A stretch of DNA of 64,000 nucleotides from JBBQKG01 sp038326655. GTDB taxonomy: Bacteria > Actinomycetota > Thermoleophilia > Solirubrobacterales > JBBDJG01. A model generated the notes under the pieces. That model ran no database searches. It worked only from the letters and a program-made list of their open reading frames with translations, and had not been told where the DNA came from. Position numbers and translations under genes: made by a program. This document shows, piece by piece, positions 51,601 to 59,886 of the stretch; position 1 is the stretch's first letter, and the number at the start of each line of letters is the position of its first letter. The stretch is from NCBI GenBank assembly GCA_038326655.1, contig JBBQKG010000001.1, positions 1 to 64,000 on the forward strand, read 5' to 3'.

Positions 51601-53444
51601 CCAAGAAAGTCTCGGAGAAGGTCGCCGCCGCGCGTAACGCCTCGCCCGGCACCGACCTCATCTCACCCTCGAACAACCACGACCTCTACTCGATCGAGGA
51701 CCTCGCGGAGCTGATCGACGAGCTCAAGACGGCCAACCCCGACGTGCGAGTCTCGGTGAAGGTGCCGGTCGTGCCCAACATCGGCACGATCGGCGTGGGG
51801 ATCGCGAAGGCCGGCGCGGACATCATCACGCTCTCCGGCTTCGAGGGCGGCACCGGCGCCGCGCGGCAGCACGCGCTTCGCCATGTCGGCCTGCCCTCCG
51901 ACATCGGCACGCGCGCCGTCCACCTCGCGCTGCTCGAGACGGGTATCCGCAACCGCGTCGAGATCTGGGCGGACGGCGGCTACCGGCACGGCTGGGACAT
52001 CGTCAAGCTTCACTGTCTCGGAGCGAACCGGGTCGCGTTCGGGACGCTCGCGATGGTCTCGCTCGGATGCACGATCTGCCGTGGGTGCCAGCTGGACACC
52101 TGCCACGTCGGCATCGCGACGCAGATCGAGTCGATGGAGGAGGCCGAGCACAAGGGCCTCAAGAAGTTCACGCCGCAGGAGTTCGACCGGGCCGTCGAGA
52201 GTTGCTCGCACTTCTTCGGCGAGATGGGCGAGGAGGTCCGCCAGGTCGTCGCCGGCCTCGGCTACGAGCGCGCGCAGGACCTGGTTGGCCGCAGTGACCT
52301 GCTCGTGCAGGCGCGCGCGAAGGACACGATCGACATGACCGAGATGATCCGCCCGCTCGAGGAGATGCTCGACCTCGAGCCGATCGACATGCCGGTCAGT
52401 GCCGAGGAGGAGCGCGAGCAGGCCGGCATGATCGTCGCCCGGCCGATTCGGATGGAGCCGAAGCAGGCCTCGCGGGACATCGCGGCGCTCGCCGCCGACA
52501 TCTGCGGGAGCACGGTGTCGATCTCCGGAGAGAGCGGCAGTCCGGTGGCAAGCGGCCGGACGGGTTTGGTCGAGGACGGGCAGGCCATGCGGACGGGGCA
52601 CGTCTCACACGAGTATCCGCGTCTCGTGGACGCCAGCGATCGCGTGATCGGCACCGAGCTGGCCGGCGCGCTGTCGCGGGCACGCATCTTCCGTCCCGAG
52701 GGAGCGCCGCCCTCGAGCGACGAGACATTCGCGGACCTTCACTTCAACGGCGGCTCGGTCGGCGGCTCGGGGCTCGGCGCCTTCAACGTCTGGGGCGTCG
52801 ACATCCGGGTCGAGGGCGGCGCACAGGACGGCGTCGGCAAGACCATGTTCGGCGGCACGATCGCGATCATGAAGGGCCGCAACCGCCTCGGCCGGCGCGT
52901 GAACGGGTCCGTCGGCAAGTCGTTCGCCTACGGGGCTCAGCGAGGCCGCTTCTTCGTGCAGGGCTCGGCCGACTCGCGCTTCTGCATCCGGCTCTCCGGC
53001 GCCGATGTCGTGATCGCAGGCGAGCCCGAGGGCCCGATCAACGACGAGCTCGGCGGCATCGCCGACCGCGCCAACATCAAGGGATTCGCGTTCGAGTACA
53101 TGACCTCCGGGCGGGCTGTCGTGCTCGGGGACATCGGGCCGTGGGCGTGCGCAGGCCAGACGGGCGGCCGCGTCTACATGCGGCTGAACAAGGCGTGGGG
53201 CCTCGACCGCGAGGCGCTCGAGCGCCGGATGGGCAAGGGCGCGAAGGTCGCGCTTCGCGAGCTCGACCGCGAGGGCATCGCGGACGTGCAGGACCTGCTC
53301 GGGCACTACGCCGGCGAGCTGGACCGCTCCGACCAGCCCGAGGAGGCGGCGCGGATCCGCGCGATCGCGGCAAACGCGACCGCGCATTTCCTGATGTCCG
53401 AGCCCGAGCGCGAGCAGACGGACCCGTCGGTATCAACGGAATAG
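48663..53444 (+). CDS. gltB: Glutamate synthase large subunit
   Basis: Amidotransferase converting glutamine and 2-oxoglutarate to two glutamates. 1593 residues from TTG 48663, chosen because GGGAGG (48651-48656) lies 6 nt upstream; a GTG at 48642 is in frame. A propeptide of about 45 residues precedes the probable class II nucleophile Cys46 (KDACALYAAV). Then come the GATase domain (LGHNRYSTNTWPSF, GHNGEINTIARLR), the central domain, the FMN barrel (SGFEGGTGAARQHALRH) with [3Fe-4S] Cys in CTICRGCQLDTCHVGIATQ (about 1136-1154), and the GXGXG helix near the C terminus (GGSGLGAFNVWG, GGTIAIMKGRNRLGRRVNG). The usual CGVGF start of the mature chain is CALYA here. No gltD follows. Confidence 0.95.
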   Translation: MSSNSSKRSTAGGRRSAEPQGGARISPFRAYRPLSPPKTVEDKDACALYAAVRRDGRATHDVITNAFEALQKMLHRAGNVDGEGDGCGALIDIPRTLWQEEVRGGGHAPHLALDPSFAVAHIFVSRKADMAQVGRDTRQILNRNGLRVLAERLDRVDSTALGPTAREEEPHFWQLAVLVPDATARDRSLFDAAIELEEQLGLHVASFSADSCVYKVMGAPKVLQHYFDDLDDPRTETVSLLGHNRYSTNTWPSFMRVQPFSVLGHNGEINTIARLRSEARMLGAPIRDDSSDSQDLNRLIETLLHRRGLSLPEAMELTVPPIVNEIRQFPEDLRGFYMYLRQVMGPFAQGPIALIARYGDELVFSVDALGLRPLWQIEAHDAYVFSSEPGVVPLADMTGEPKPLSPGEKVMIRIKRDHSSRLYDHQEMQRLVHRRWLDRTGAEQVAGGFEQAIPTGGPLEGSEIPGYAAAGPSEPVKVEEKVLAGMGWQRDDVKLVQQMASNGAEPIGSLGYDGPLAALSPERQNLADYFKETVAVVTNPAIDREREIEHFSCRAVFGARPSVNHPDHDPRTIETAFPIIIGGHDDMAPLSDEVYRRVAKEHKTYLLEDLWEEFRGRNAVIDISCLETETVHGALERLKYEAAKKVLDGAELLVLSDRTAYEGERPFLDPHLALSAIDAALRDYRVGADEKNLRRRTSIVLRSGAIRNVHDVCMALGLGADGICPYVMTEVICVDDYEDDISNICSALRKGIEKVISTIGIHEVRGYSRLFSSIGLKPELAEVFATPAYYGSEQAGTGFAELDAESAVRQRILAGQEDAKPAKTFRFYPKVYKSAIAAANGTSSFDEYSVKVREQERDQPISMRHILELRSDRKPIDPSQVDPGVGRHSYPIVISSMSFGSQGETAFRAYPEAAKQINIVCVNGEGGEIRDMYGKYPLWRGQQVASGRFGVTSEMLNSSYLVEIKIGQGAKPGEGGHLPAKKVSEKVAAARNASPGTDLISPSNNHDLYSIEDLAELIDELKTANPDVRVSVKVPVVPNIGTIGVGIAKAGADIITLSGFEGGTGAARQHALRHVGLPSDIGTRAVHLALLETGIRNRVEIWADGGYRHGWDIVKLHCLGANRVAFGTLAMVSLGCTICRGCQLDTCHVGIATQIESMEEAEHKGLKKFTPQEFDRAVESCSHFFGEMGEEVRQVVAGLGYERAQDLVGRSDLLVQARAKDTIDMTEMIRPLEEMLDLEPIDMPVSAEEEREQAGMIVARPIRMEPKQASRDIAALAADICGSTVSISGESGSPVASGRTGLVEDGQAMRTGHVSHEYPRLVDASDRVIGTELAGALSRARIFRPEGAPPSSDETFADLHFNGGSVGGSGLGAFNVWGVDIRVEGGAQDGVGKTMFGGTIAIMKGRNRLGRRVNGSVGKSFAYGAQRGRFFVQGSADSRFCIRLSGADVVIAGEPEGPINDELGGIADRANIKGFAFEYMTSGRAVVLGDIGPWACAGQTGGRVYMRLNKAWGLDREALERRMGKGAKVALRELDREGIADVQDLLGHYAGELDRSDQPEEAARIRAIAANATAHFLMSEPEREQTDPSVSTE

Positions 53445-53495
53445 GCCAAGGGTGCGGTGAGGCCGGTCCGAAGGTGCGGCGAGCCCGCACCTGAC

Positions 53496-53528
53496 CCGTT
53501 CGGCTGCTTGCAGCCGAACGGCCTTTTT
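53496..53528 (+). terminator. Rho-independent terminator of gltB
   Basis: Perfect 12-bp stem CCGTTCGGCTGC (53496-53507) with GCAGCCGAACGG (53510-53521), TT loop, then CC and five T. A shorter hairpin (AGGTGCGG, 5-nt loop, CCGCACCT) lies just upstream at about 53472-53492. Confidence 0.9.
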
Positions 53529-53530
53529 CT

Positions 53531-54100
53531 CTAGGCCGCCGTCATCTCGGCTTCGCCGAGATGACGGGGGGCGACTTCGCCGCGTTCCAGGAAATACAGG
53601 TGGTAGCGGCCGATGATCAGCTCGTCGCCGTCGTGCAGGCGCGACCATTCCTTGCGGTCTCCGTTCACGAAAACGCCGTTCAGGCTGCGGTCGTCGAGGA
53701 CCCGCACGCCCTCGCGCTGCCGGCACACGAGCGCGTGACGCCGGGAGACGGTGGGGTCATCCAGGCGGATGTCGGCGGTCAGGCTGCGCCCGATCTTCGT
53801 CCACTCGCGCGTGAGCGGCATGAGCGACACGCGGCTGCCGTCCTTGTAGACCACGTAGTGGCCGTCCTCGTCGATCGAGTCGCGGATCTTCTCGAGCCAC
53901 GCGGCGTCCTCGTCGGCCTCGATCGGCGGATCCGCCTGCGGGTCGGAGGTATCGAACATCGACGCGCGCGCAAACTGGTCGCTGCCACAGTTCGGGCACT
54001 CCGGCACCTCGTCGAGCGATTGAAGGGCCACATGGAAGCCGCACGAACGACAGCGGAACGAGCCTGCCCCGGCCAGTGTGCCCGCAAGATATGTGTGCAC
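53531..54100 (-). CDS. Zinc-ribbon and FHA domain protein
   Basis: 189 residues: an N-terminal rubredoxin/zinc-ribbon-like pair (CRSC at about 17-20, CPNC at about 35-38), an acidic linker, then an FHA domain (about 95-175) with the phosphothreonine-binding signature TKIGRSLTADIRLDDPTVSRRHA and DDRSLNGVFVNG. It should read phosphorylated partners of Ser/Thr kinases; none is in the window. GTG start with AGGAGGGG about 3 nt upstream. Its last codons are encoded by a 13-bp hairpin (53539-53567). Confidence 0.92.
   Translation of the reverse strand: MHTYLAGTLAGAGSFRCRSCGFHVALQSLDEVPECPNCGSDQFARASMFDTSDPQADPPIEADEDAAWLEKIRDSIDEDGHYVVYKDGSRVSLMPLTREWTKIGRSLTADIRLDDPTVSRRHALVCRQREGVRVLDDRSLNGVFVNGDRKEWSRLHDGDELIIGRYHLYFLERGEVAPRHLGEAEMTAA
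53539..53567. repeat. Perfect 13-bp inverted repeat in the 3' end of the FHA gene
   Basis: CCGTCATCTCGGC (53539-53551), TTC, GCCGAGATGACGG (53555-53567). It encodes the C terminus of the FHA protein and sits directly after the gltB terminator. It could protect the mRNA end or back up termination. Confidence 0.6.
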
Positions 54101-54279
54101 TACCCCTCCTGCCTGCCGGCTTGCGCGTCCTTAGCAGGCGTCCGGTTCGCTGTACGGGGACTCCCTCATTCCGCCAGCCGAGCCTTGATTGTAGCGTTGT
54201 GGATGCCCTTGGAATTGTGACGTACTCCGTGGAAATCTCCGGACTTTGCAGCGTAACTCGCTCCTCAGGTGGGAAAGGG

Positions 54280-54603
54280 ATGGGGCCGCGGGCGACGAAA
54301 CCCGTCGGCATGAAGAAGGTCCTCATGCGAAAGACCGAGCCCGAGGAGCCGCCGGAAGCCCGGCACGCGCCGGAGCTCGAGCGCCAGCTGCTGCGGTCGA
54401 GCGTCGTCGACATGACCGCGCACCGGCGCGCGTGCTCCGCCTGTGGCCGCTCGCCACTGGTCGGAGAGCGGATTCAGGTATTCGCCGGTCGCAACGGGCG
54501 TGAGTGCGCCCTCTGCGACCTGTGTGCGCCTGAGGCAGGTGACCCGCTTCGGATGGAGCGCGTCTGGCCGATCGCCCGCACGCTCACGCGGCACGCGGCA
54601 TAG
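54280..54603 (+). CDS. Small zinc-ribbon protein, unknown function
   Basis: 107 residues from ATG 54280, preceded by GGGAAAGGG. The N-terminal half is charged (MRKTEPEEPPEARHAPELERQ), followed by a zinc ribbon with two CxxC knuckles: CSACG and CALCDLC. The fold may be a treble-clef-like structural zinc site; no enzyme motif is seen. An in-frame ATG at 54310 is an alternative. A longer upstream frame exists but is a shadow of the FHA promoter region. Followed after 34 bp by the SRPBCC protein. Confidence 0.7.
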   Translation: MGPRATKPVGMKKVLMRKTEPEEPPEARHAPELERQLLRSSVVDMTAHRRACSACGRSPLVGERIQVFAGRNGRECALCDLCAPEAGDPLRMERVWPIARTLTRHAA

Positions 54604-54637
54604 GCCACCGCCCGTCGGGGAGGTATATCTTGCCGCC

Positions 54638-55126
54638 GTGCGCCCGATCAGGCTCAGTGCGACGGTCGACAGCCCCCGCGAGCGCGTGTTCGACTACCTC
54701 GCGGACATCGCCAACCACGTCGAGTTCCGCGACCACTACCTGAAGGACTTCCGGCTCGAGCGCGCCGAGTCGCGGGGGATCGGCGCCGCGGCCAGCTTCC
54801 GGGTCGCCTTCGGCAGCTCGCTCTGGGGTGAGGTCGTGATCGCCGACCTCGAGCGCCCGTACCGGCTCTTCCTGACCGGCCAGACCGGCCGCCTCGGGCG
54901 CGTGAAGATTGGCTCGCGCTACACGCTCACCTCGTTCGGACAGGACATGACACGGGTCGAGTACGAGGTGTCGACGACTTCCACGGCGGTCACCGACAGG
55001 CTGCGCGAGGCCCTGGGCGGCAGGGCGTGGCTCATGCGCCAGAGCCGCAAGGCACTCCGCCGGCTGGCACAGGTGCTCGAGGAGGGAGAACCGTCGTCCC
55101 ACGCGGCCCGTGTGGCGGCCGGATAA
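54638..55126 (+). CDS. SRPBCC (START-like) lipid/polyketide-binding protein
   Basis: 162 residues from GTG 54638. Helix-grip fold of the polyketide cyclase/coenzyme Q-binding family: IRLSATVDSPRERVFDYLADIANHVEF, GIGAAASFRVAF, GEVVIADLERPYRLFLTG, RVEYEVSTTSTAVTDRLREALGG and a C-terminal helix with RKALRRLAQVLE. Likely a hydrophobic-ligand binder. TATATC lies 8 nt upstream of the GTG, so a leaderless message is possible; GGGGAGGT is present but 13 nt away. Confidence 0.85.
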   Translation: MRPIRLSATVDSPRERVFDYLADIANHVEFRDHYLKDFRLERAESRGIGAAASFRVAFGSSLWGEVVIADLERPYRLFLTGQTGRLGRVKIGSRYTLTSFGQDMTRVEYEVSTTSTAVTDRLREALGGRAWLMRQSRKALRRLAQVLEEGEPSSHAARVAAG

Positions 55127-55138
55127 ACTCTCCCGCCC

Positions 55139-55693
55139 GTGAGACCTAGACGCAGGCCCGCAGGAGCCCTCGCCGCGTTGCTCGCCGCGCTTGTGATCGG
55201 GCTGGTTGCGGCCGGATGCGGCAACAACGACAAGACCACCTCCGGCTCCGAGGGCCAGTACATCCATGCCGGTGACGCCGTCTATCAGGTGCAGCTCAGC
55301 CGGCTGCTGAACCCGAACACACGGCCCGACGACGACTATCTCCAGGGCCAGGCGCCGCTGTCCGCCAATGAGCAGTACCTGGGTGTCTTCATGGCGATCC
55401 AGAACGACGGCAAGAAGGAGTACGTCCCGCCGAGCGACATGAAGGTCGTCGACACCCAGGGCAACGAGTACCTCCCGATCCAGACGAGCGGCAGCGGCTT
55501 CGGGCTCGACACCGACCCGATTCCGCCGGGCGGACAGGCACCGCCCCCGGACTCACCCGCCGCGGGAGGCCCGGAAGGCGGCGCGCTCGTGCTGTTCCGG
55601 GTCAAGGAGGAGTCCGCGACCGACAACCTTCCCCTGAACCTCCGGATTCCCGTCCCAGGCGGGAAGGAGTCGACGGTCACACTCGATATCTAG
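55139..55693 (+). CDS. Lipoprotein, DUF4352-like
   Basis: 184 residues. Signal peptide with lipobox VAAGC (Cys about 23), then a beta-sandwich domain: VYQVQLSRLLNPN, EQYLGVFMAIQNDGKKEY, MKVVDTQGNEYLPI, and a C-terminal LRIPVPGGKESTVTLDI. A proline/glycine loop interrupts it. The fold matches DUF4352/immunoglobulin-like lipoproteins with unknown ligand. TAAACT lies 9 nt before the GTG start, and the gene follows the SRPBCC gene by 12 bp. Confidence 0.82.
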   Translation: MRPRRRPAGALAALLAALVIGLVAAGCGNNDKTTSGSEGQYIHAGDAVYQVQLSRLLNPNTRPDDDYLQGQAPLSANEQYLGVFMAIQNDGKKEYVPPSDMKVVDTQGNEYLPIQTSGSGFGLDTDPIPPGGQAPPPDSPAAGGPEGGALVLFRVKEESATDNLPLNLRIPVPGGKESTVTLDI

Positions 55694-55714
55694 GGCCTCG
55701 CCGCGGCGCTGGGG

Positions 55715-56062
55715 CTAGTCAGCCTGGCGCGTCGGGAAGCCGAGCGACACCGCGACCAGGATCACGACGCTCGCGATCACGGCCAGCCACCCGCCGAGCG
55801 TCTCCGACCCCTCGGCGAGGAGGCGTGCGATCACCTCGAGCGCGGCGCCGGCGGCGACCGCCGTGTACCACGTCTGCCCGATGCCGCCACGGGCCGCGAC
55901 GATCGCGCCGACGACCGTTATCACGAGGCCGGCCGTGGGGATGATGCCGAATACGATGAAGATCGCCCCGAAGGCCGCGATCAGCAGCGCGGCTTGTGTC
56001 AGCCTGATCGTGCCGGGGTCGTGGCGGGCACGAGCTTCCATCAATCCCGTCGAGCCTTCCAT
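55715..56062 (-). CDS. Small integral membrane protein
   Basis: 115 residues from ATG 56062. Three to four predicted helices (LTQAALLIAAFGAIFIVFGI, GLVITVVGAIVAARGG, WYTAVAAGAALEVIARLLAE, GWLAVIASVVILVAVSLGF). No domain recognised. Divergent from the MarP-like gene, 18 bp apart. Another ATG at 56041 is in frame. The much longer frame upstream is a shadow. Confidence 0.7.
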   Translation of the reverse strand: MEGSTGLMEARARHDPGTIRLTQAALLIAAFGAIFIVFGIIPTAGLVITVVGAIVAARGGIGQTWYTAVAAGAALEVIARLLAEGSETLGGWLAVIASVVILVAVSLGFPTRQAD

Positions 56063-56080
56063 GCGCGAACAACATAGCCG

Positions 56081-57223
56081 ATGACCGCACTCGATTGGAT
56101 CATCGTCGCGTTTGTGGTGCTGATGGCGATCTGGGGTTATTTGCAGGGACTTGTCGTGAGCGCCCTGTCGCTCGCCGGTTTTGCGGCCGGCGCCTTCCTG
56201 GGGAGCCGGATCGGGCCCCTGCTGCTCGCCGGCGGCTCGAGCTCGCCATACGCGCCACTCTTCAGCCTCGTCACGGCGCTGATGGTCGGGGGGCTCGCCG
56301 CGGTCATCTTCGAGGCGATGGGGGAGGGCATCCGGCGGCGGATGCTGTTCCCGCTGGCGGGAACGATCGACGGGATCGGCGGCGCCGTGCTGGTCGCGGC
56401 GCTCGGCCTCGCGGTCGTCTGGATCATGGGCGCGGTCGCGCTCCAGACTCCCGGCGTGCGAAAGTTCCGCAAGGACATCCAGCGCTCGGTCATCCTCAGC
56501 GCCCTCAACGAAACGCTCCCGCCGTCGGGGCCGGTCCTGAACGCGCTCTCGCGCGCAGACCCGTTCCCGCGGATCCGTGGGCCGCAGGCAAACGTGCCGC
56601 CGCCGAATCGCCGGATCGTCCGGGACCCCGACGTCCGCGCCGCGCACGCGTCCGTCGTGCGCGTGCTGGGTACCGCGTGCGGCCTCGCGGTTCAGGGCTC
56701 GGGGTGGGTCGCGTCCCCCGGCGTGGTCGTCACCAATGCCCATGTCGTCGCGGGCGAGGACGACACCACGGTCCAGACCGATGGGGGCCCGCAGCGTGGC
56801 GCCCAGGCGATCGCGATCGATCCGCACAACGACGTCGCCGTGCTGCGCGTCGACGGCCTCGGTGCGCCGCCGCTGCGGCTGCGCACGCGCGCGTCCGCGG
56901 GCGAGCCCGTGGCGATTCTCGGATATCCCCAGGACGGGCCCTTTCACATCGTGCCCGGGCGCCTCGGCGGGACCCTCACGGTGATCAGCCGCGATGCGTA
57001 CGGGGCTGGCCCGGTGAAGCGGCGCATGACCGCGCTGCGCGGCGACATCCGCTCGGGGAACTCGGGCGGACCGGTCCTCGACGGCGACGGTCGCGTGGTC
57101 GCGACGGTGTTCGCCGCGACGATCCAGGGCCCGCGCGGCGGCTTCGGGGTCCCCAGCGGGATCGTCGCGAGCGACCTGCAGAGCGCCCACGGCCCGGTCG
57201 ACACCGGACCCTGCACCCGGTAG
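56081..57223 (+). CDS. MarP-like membrane serine protease (CvpA + trypsin domain)
   Basis: 380 residues. The N-terminal CvpA-like region has four helices (about 4-22, 27-47, 60-85, 100-125), followed by a periplasmic chymotrypsin-like domain. The catalytic triad is complete: His221 (VVTNAHVVAGED), Asp251 (DPHNDVAVL) and Ser328 (RSGNSGGPVL). This is the arrangement of M. tuberculosis MarP, a protease needed for acid and oxidative stress resistance. The second domain includes two Cys (TACGLAV and GPCTR), in positions compatible with a disulphide. Confidence 0.93.
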   Translation: MTALDWIIVAFVVLMAIWGYLQGLVVSALSLAGFAAGAFLGSRIGPLLLAGGSSSPYAPLFSLVTALMVGGLAAVIFEAMGEGIRRRMLFPLAGTIDGIGGAVLVAALGLAVVWIMGAVALQTPGVRKFRKDIQRSVILSALNETLPPSGPVLNALSRADPFPRIRGPQANVPPPNRRIVRDPDVRAAHASVVRVLGTACGLAVQGSGWVASPGVVVTNAHVVAGEDDTTVQTDGGPQRGAQAIAIDPHNDVAVLRVDGLGAPPLRLRTRASAGEPVAILGYPQDGPFHIVPGRLGGTLTVISRDAYGAGPVKRRMTALRGDIRSGNSGGPVLDGDGRVVATVFAATIQGPRGGFGVPSGIVASDLQSAHGPVDTGPCTR

Positions 57224-57232
57224 CCCGGGCGC

Positions 57233-57811
57233 TCAGCGGCCGGCGGGTCGCCGGATCCGGCCGACGGGCATCCTGGCGCCGGGGGCGATGCGCCGCGAGG
57301 CCGCGACCAGCGCGGCCACGCCGAGCGCCGCGATCAACGTTCCTGCGACCACGTCGCTCAGCCCCACCGGGCCGCCCTCGTTGCCGTATCCGACCAGCCA
57401 CGGCGCAACCACGAGCCACAGGCCCACCAGGATCGTGAGCGCGTTGAACGGCGGCAGCACGATCCCGGCCAGGGTGAGAACGAACACCAGCGAGCCGCTC
57501 ACGACGTCCGTCGCGACGGCGCCGTCGACGTGGTCGTATCCCCAGATCCACGGCGAGGCCGCAACCCAGGCTCCCAGGAGCAACGAAAGCCAGGACACGT
57601 CGGACCAGAAGCCGCCGGGGGTCGTCTCGATCCGCGCGCCCGGCGCCGGCTCGACCAGCCTGTGCTCCAGCGCGCGCCGCCGGGCAGAAGCGGCGAGGCG
57701 GCGGTAGCCGCCGCTCGCGAGCAGCGAAACGAACAGCACCAGGCCGATCAGCGCCCAGAACCACAAGTGGTCGGCGAGCACGACTCGACCGTATCGCACC
57801 GCGAGCGGCAC
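57233..57811 (-). CDS. SPW-repeat membrane protein
   Basis: 192 residues. One N-terminal helix (about 12-32), a cytoplasmic basic segment, then two SPW-type repeats with paired helices: WLSLLLGAWVAASPWIWGY and LVGLWLVVAPWLVGYG (the second lacks the Ser). Function unknown; SPW proteins occur widely in actinobacteria. Convergent with the MarP-like gene, with a 9-bp gap. Confidence 0.85.
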   Translation of the reverse strand: MPLAVRYGRVVLADHLWFWALIGLVLFVSLLASGGYRRLAASARRRALEHRLVEPAPGARIETTPGGFWSDVSWLSLLLGAWVAASPWIWGYDHVDGAVATDVVSGSLVFVLTLAGIVLPPFNALTILVGLWLVVAPWLVGYGNEGGPVGLSDVVAGTLIAALGVAALVAASRRIAPGARMPVGRIRRPAGR

Positions 57812-57886
57812 CTATTTCGCGTGCGGCCGGGGCGCCGCTTTGCGCCGCCAGGTTTTTCCGTCAGGCGCGGCTCCTATGGTGGCCCC

Positions 57887-58342
57887 ATGATGCTCTGCTT
57901 CATCGAGCCGGCGGAGGCGATCCGCGTCATGGCGGAGTCGGTCGGCCGCGAGTCCCGGCGGGCGCTGCTCGCCGAGGTGATCGAGGCCTGGGTCGACGAC
58001 ATCCCCGAGGAAGAGCTGTCTCAGCACTACGCCCGGGCTGTCCACGACCTCGATCACGAGGACCTGTCGATGCTCGCGGCCTGGCACGCGACGCTCGAGG
58101 TGGGCACGCCCGTCGCGAGCGCCGATTTCCTCGTCGGAGCCTTCGAGGGCCTCGGGGAGCACAGGCGCGACGTGCTGAAGCTGGCCGCGCGGTTCCGCGG
58201 CGACGAGGCCTTCCTGGCCGGCGTCGGGGAGGAAGAGGCGCTCGACATCGTCCTGCCCTGGCTCTCGGAGGAGCGGGTGCGGCGCCTCTGCAGCTCAGCG
58301 CTCGAGATCTACGTCAGGGACCGGGCCGGTACCGACAACTAG
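57887..58342 (+). CDS. Hypothetical helical protein
   Basis: 151 residues, mostly helical and acidic, no known domain: EAIRVMAESVGRESRRALLAE, DDIPEEELSQHYARAVHDLDHE, EEEALDIVLPWLSEERVRRL. The start is the first of two consecutive ATG codons; TATGGT lies 6 nt upstream. It is divergent from the SPW gene. The composition suggests a soluble oligomer; nothing further can be said. Confidence 0.7.
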   Translation: MMLCFIEPAEAIRVMAESVGRESRRALLAEVIEAWVDDIPEEELSQHYARAVHDLDHEDLSMLAAWHATLEVGTPVASADFLVGAFEGLGEHRRDVLKLAARFRGDEAFLAGVGEEEALDIVLPWLSEERVRRLCSSALEIYVRDRAGTDN

Positions 58343-58363
58343 GGGCGGCCGCGTGCCGGCCCG

Positions 58364-59032
58364 CTAGCTCGTCTGCGGCGCGGCGGCCTCGACCCCGGCC
58401 CTGATCTCGCCGATCGCCTGCTCGTTCGAGCGGAAGTGGATCGCGGTCATGCCGAGCTCCCGGGCCGCCTCGACGTTCGGCTCGTTGTCGTCCACGAAGA
58501 GGCACTCCGGCGGCTCCAGCCCGTCGTCGAGACGCTCGACCGTGAGCAGGTAGATCGCCGGATCGGGCTTCCGCATTCCGACCCAGGCGGAGTCGACGAT
58601 CAGCTCGAAGATCTCGTCGAGGGGCAGCTTGCTCCTCCAGAGCTCCTCCCACTCGCGCACATTGTTTGTCAGGATCGCCATGCGGAATCCGCGGTTGCGC
58701 AGCTCACGCATGAGGTCGAGCATCGGCTCGTTTGCGTGCAGGGCATCGAAGTAGATCTCGCGGAAGCGGTGCAGCGTGGGGCGGTGTCCCAACTCCGGCT
58801 CGAGCCCCCATGACAGGTCGTCCAGAAAGTCGCGCTCGGTGATCTCACCGCGCTCGAGGCGGAAGAGCGGGTACTCGCCGTCGCGCTCGGACACTCGCTG
58901 CATTCCGCGTCCGAGCTGCTCCGTCGTGATCCCGGTCTCGTCCTGGAAGGCGGCAAAGGCCTCGATCAGCCGGTTGGTGAGGACCCCGCCGAAGTCGCTG
59001 ATCACAGCGCGCAGCCGGGGCTGCGCGCTCAT
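58364..59032 (-). CDS. HAD-superfamily hydrolase
   Basis: 222 residues from ATG 59032. HAD motif I is VISDFGGVLTNR: the usual second Asp of DxDGT is replaced by the DFGGVL type seen in soluble epoxide hydrolase-like and YihX-like phosphatases. Motif II MAILTNN, motif III Lys in GMRKPDPAIY, motif IV CLFVDDNEPNV. The substrate is probably a small phosphorylated metabolite. The ATG overlaps the upstream stop by four bases; this is the third gene of a minus-strand operon starting with fxsA. Confidence 0.92.
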   Translation of the reverse strand: MSAQPRLRAVISDFGGVLTNRLIEAFAAFQDETGITTEQLGRGMQRVSERDGEYPLFRLERGEITERDFLDDLSWGLEPELGHRPTLHRFREIYFDALHANEPMLDLMRELRNRGFRMAILTNNVREWEELWRSKLPLDEIFELIVDSAWVGMRKPDPAIYLLTVERLDDGLEPPECLFVDDNEPNVEAARELGMTAIHFRSNEQAIGEIRAGVEAAAPQTS

Positions 59033-59886
59033 GCGAGCCGGCCGATCTGGTAGCCGCCCGCAGCCGGCTCGCCCTCCAGCGACCACCTGAAGCAGGCCGC
59101 CGTGCCGCCGCCCGCCCCCTGCGACGTGCACACCGCCTCACCGGACACGCGCCGCGGATACTCGTCGCCCGCCATGAAGAGCTCGATCCCCGCCGTGCGC
59201 GGCCGCCCGGCGCCGTCGTACACGGTCGAGAGACGCACGTCATCGAAGGCCTCCGGGGGCGCGTCGGGGGTCACCAGGAACGCGGCGATGTGCTCGGCGC
59301 CGTGGCCCTCCCCGCCTGGCGGCAGGACCGCTGCAACCGTCACCGCGCGGGCCTCCCCGACCGCGTAGAGGGACCGGATGCGGGCGCCCGTGGGGTCGCC
59401 CCACGCACGGGCGCGGCGGCCCACCCCGTCGATCGACGTGGAGGCGCCGTCGACGCGCAGCTCGCCGCGCACGCGGCAGAGCTGCTCGTAACGATGGATG
59501 CCGACGAGCGCGATCGGTGCGGCCGCCCCTTCCTCGAAGTCGACGGGCGGCGACGCCGCCTCGAAAACGACGTCGAGCACGACCCGGTCGGTGTCCATGC
59601 GCGCGTGCCATTCCGACTGCTGCACGATCGTCTCGATCGCGATGCCGGCCGCCGAGGCGCTCTCCCAGCTCTCGATGCCGGGCTCGAGCTGACGCTCCGC
59701 GAAGAGCGCAACGACCTCGCCCGCCGAGCACACGACGGCGTGCGCCGCCGCGCGTGCGCCGCCGTCGGTACGGGCGAGCCGCAGGAGCGCGCCGCCGCCC
59801 GAGCGCAGGTCGCACAGCTCGAGCACGACCGCATCCTCGAACGCGCCGGAGCCGTCCTTGGGCAGCTCGCCCTCGGGCCCTGTCAT
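59029..59886 (-). CDS. Hypothetical protein, possible lipocalin/CrtC-like fold
   Basis: 285 residues, beta-rich, with two-part organisation suggesting a tandem beta-barrel: WHARMDTDRVVLDVVFEA, PIALVGIHRYEQLCRVRGEL, then SIDGVGRRARAWGDPTGARIRSLYAV and IELFMAGDEYPRRVSGEA. The pattern resembles AttH/CrtC-like lipocalin proteins annotated as hydroxyneurosporene synthase-like, but this is weak. Coupled at both ends (overlap with fxsA and the HAD gene), so it belongs to a three-gene operon. Confidence 0.6.
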   Translation of the reverse strand: MTGPEGELPKDGSGAFEDAVVLELCDLRSGGGALLRLARTDGGARAAAHAVVCSAGEVVALFAERQLEPGIESWESASAAGIAIETIVQQSEWHARMDTDRVVLDVVFEAASPPVDFEEGAAAPIALVGIHRYEQLCRVRGELRVDGASTSIDGVGRRARAWGDPTGARIRSLYAVGEARAVTVAAVLPPGGEGHGAEHIAAFLVTPDAPPEAFDDVRLSTVYDGAGRPRTAGIELFMAGDEYPRRVSGEAVCTSQGAGGGTAACFRWSLEGEPAAGGYQIGRLA

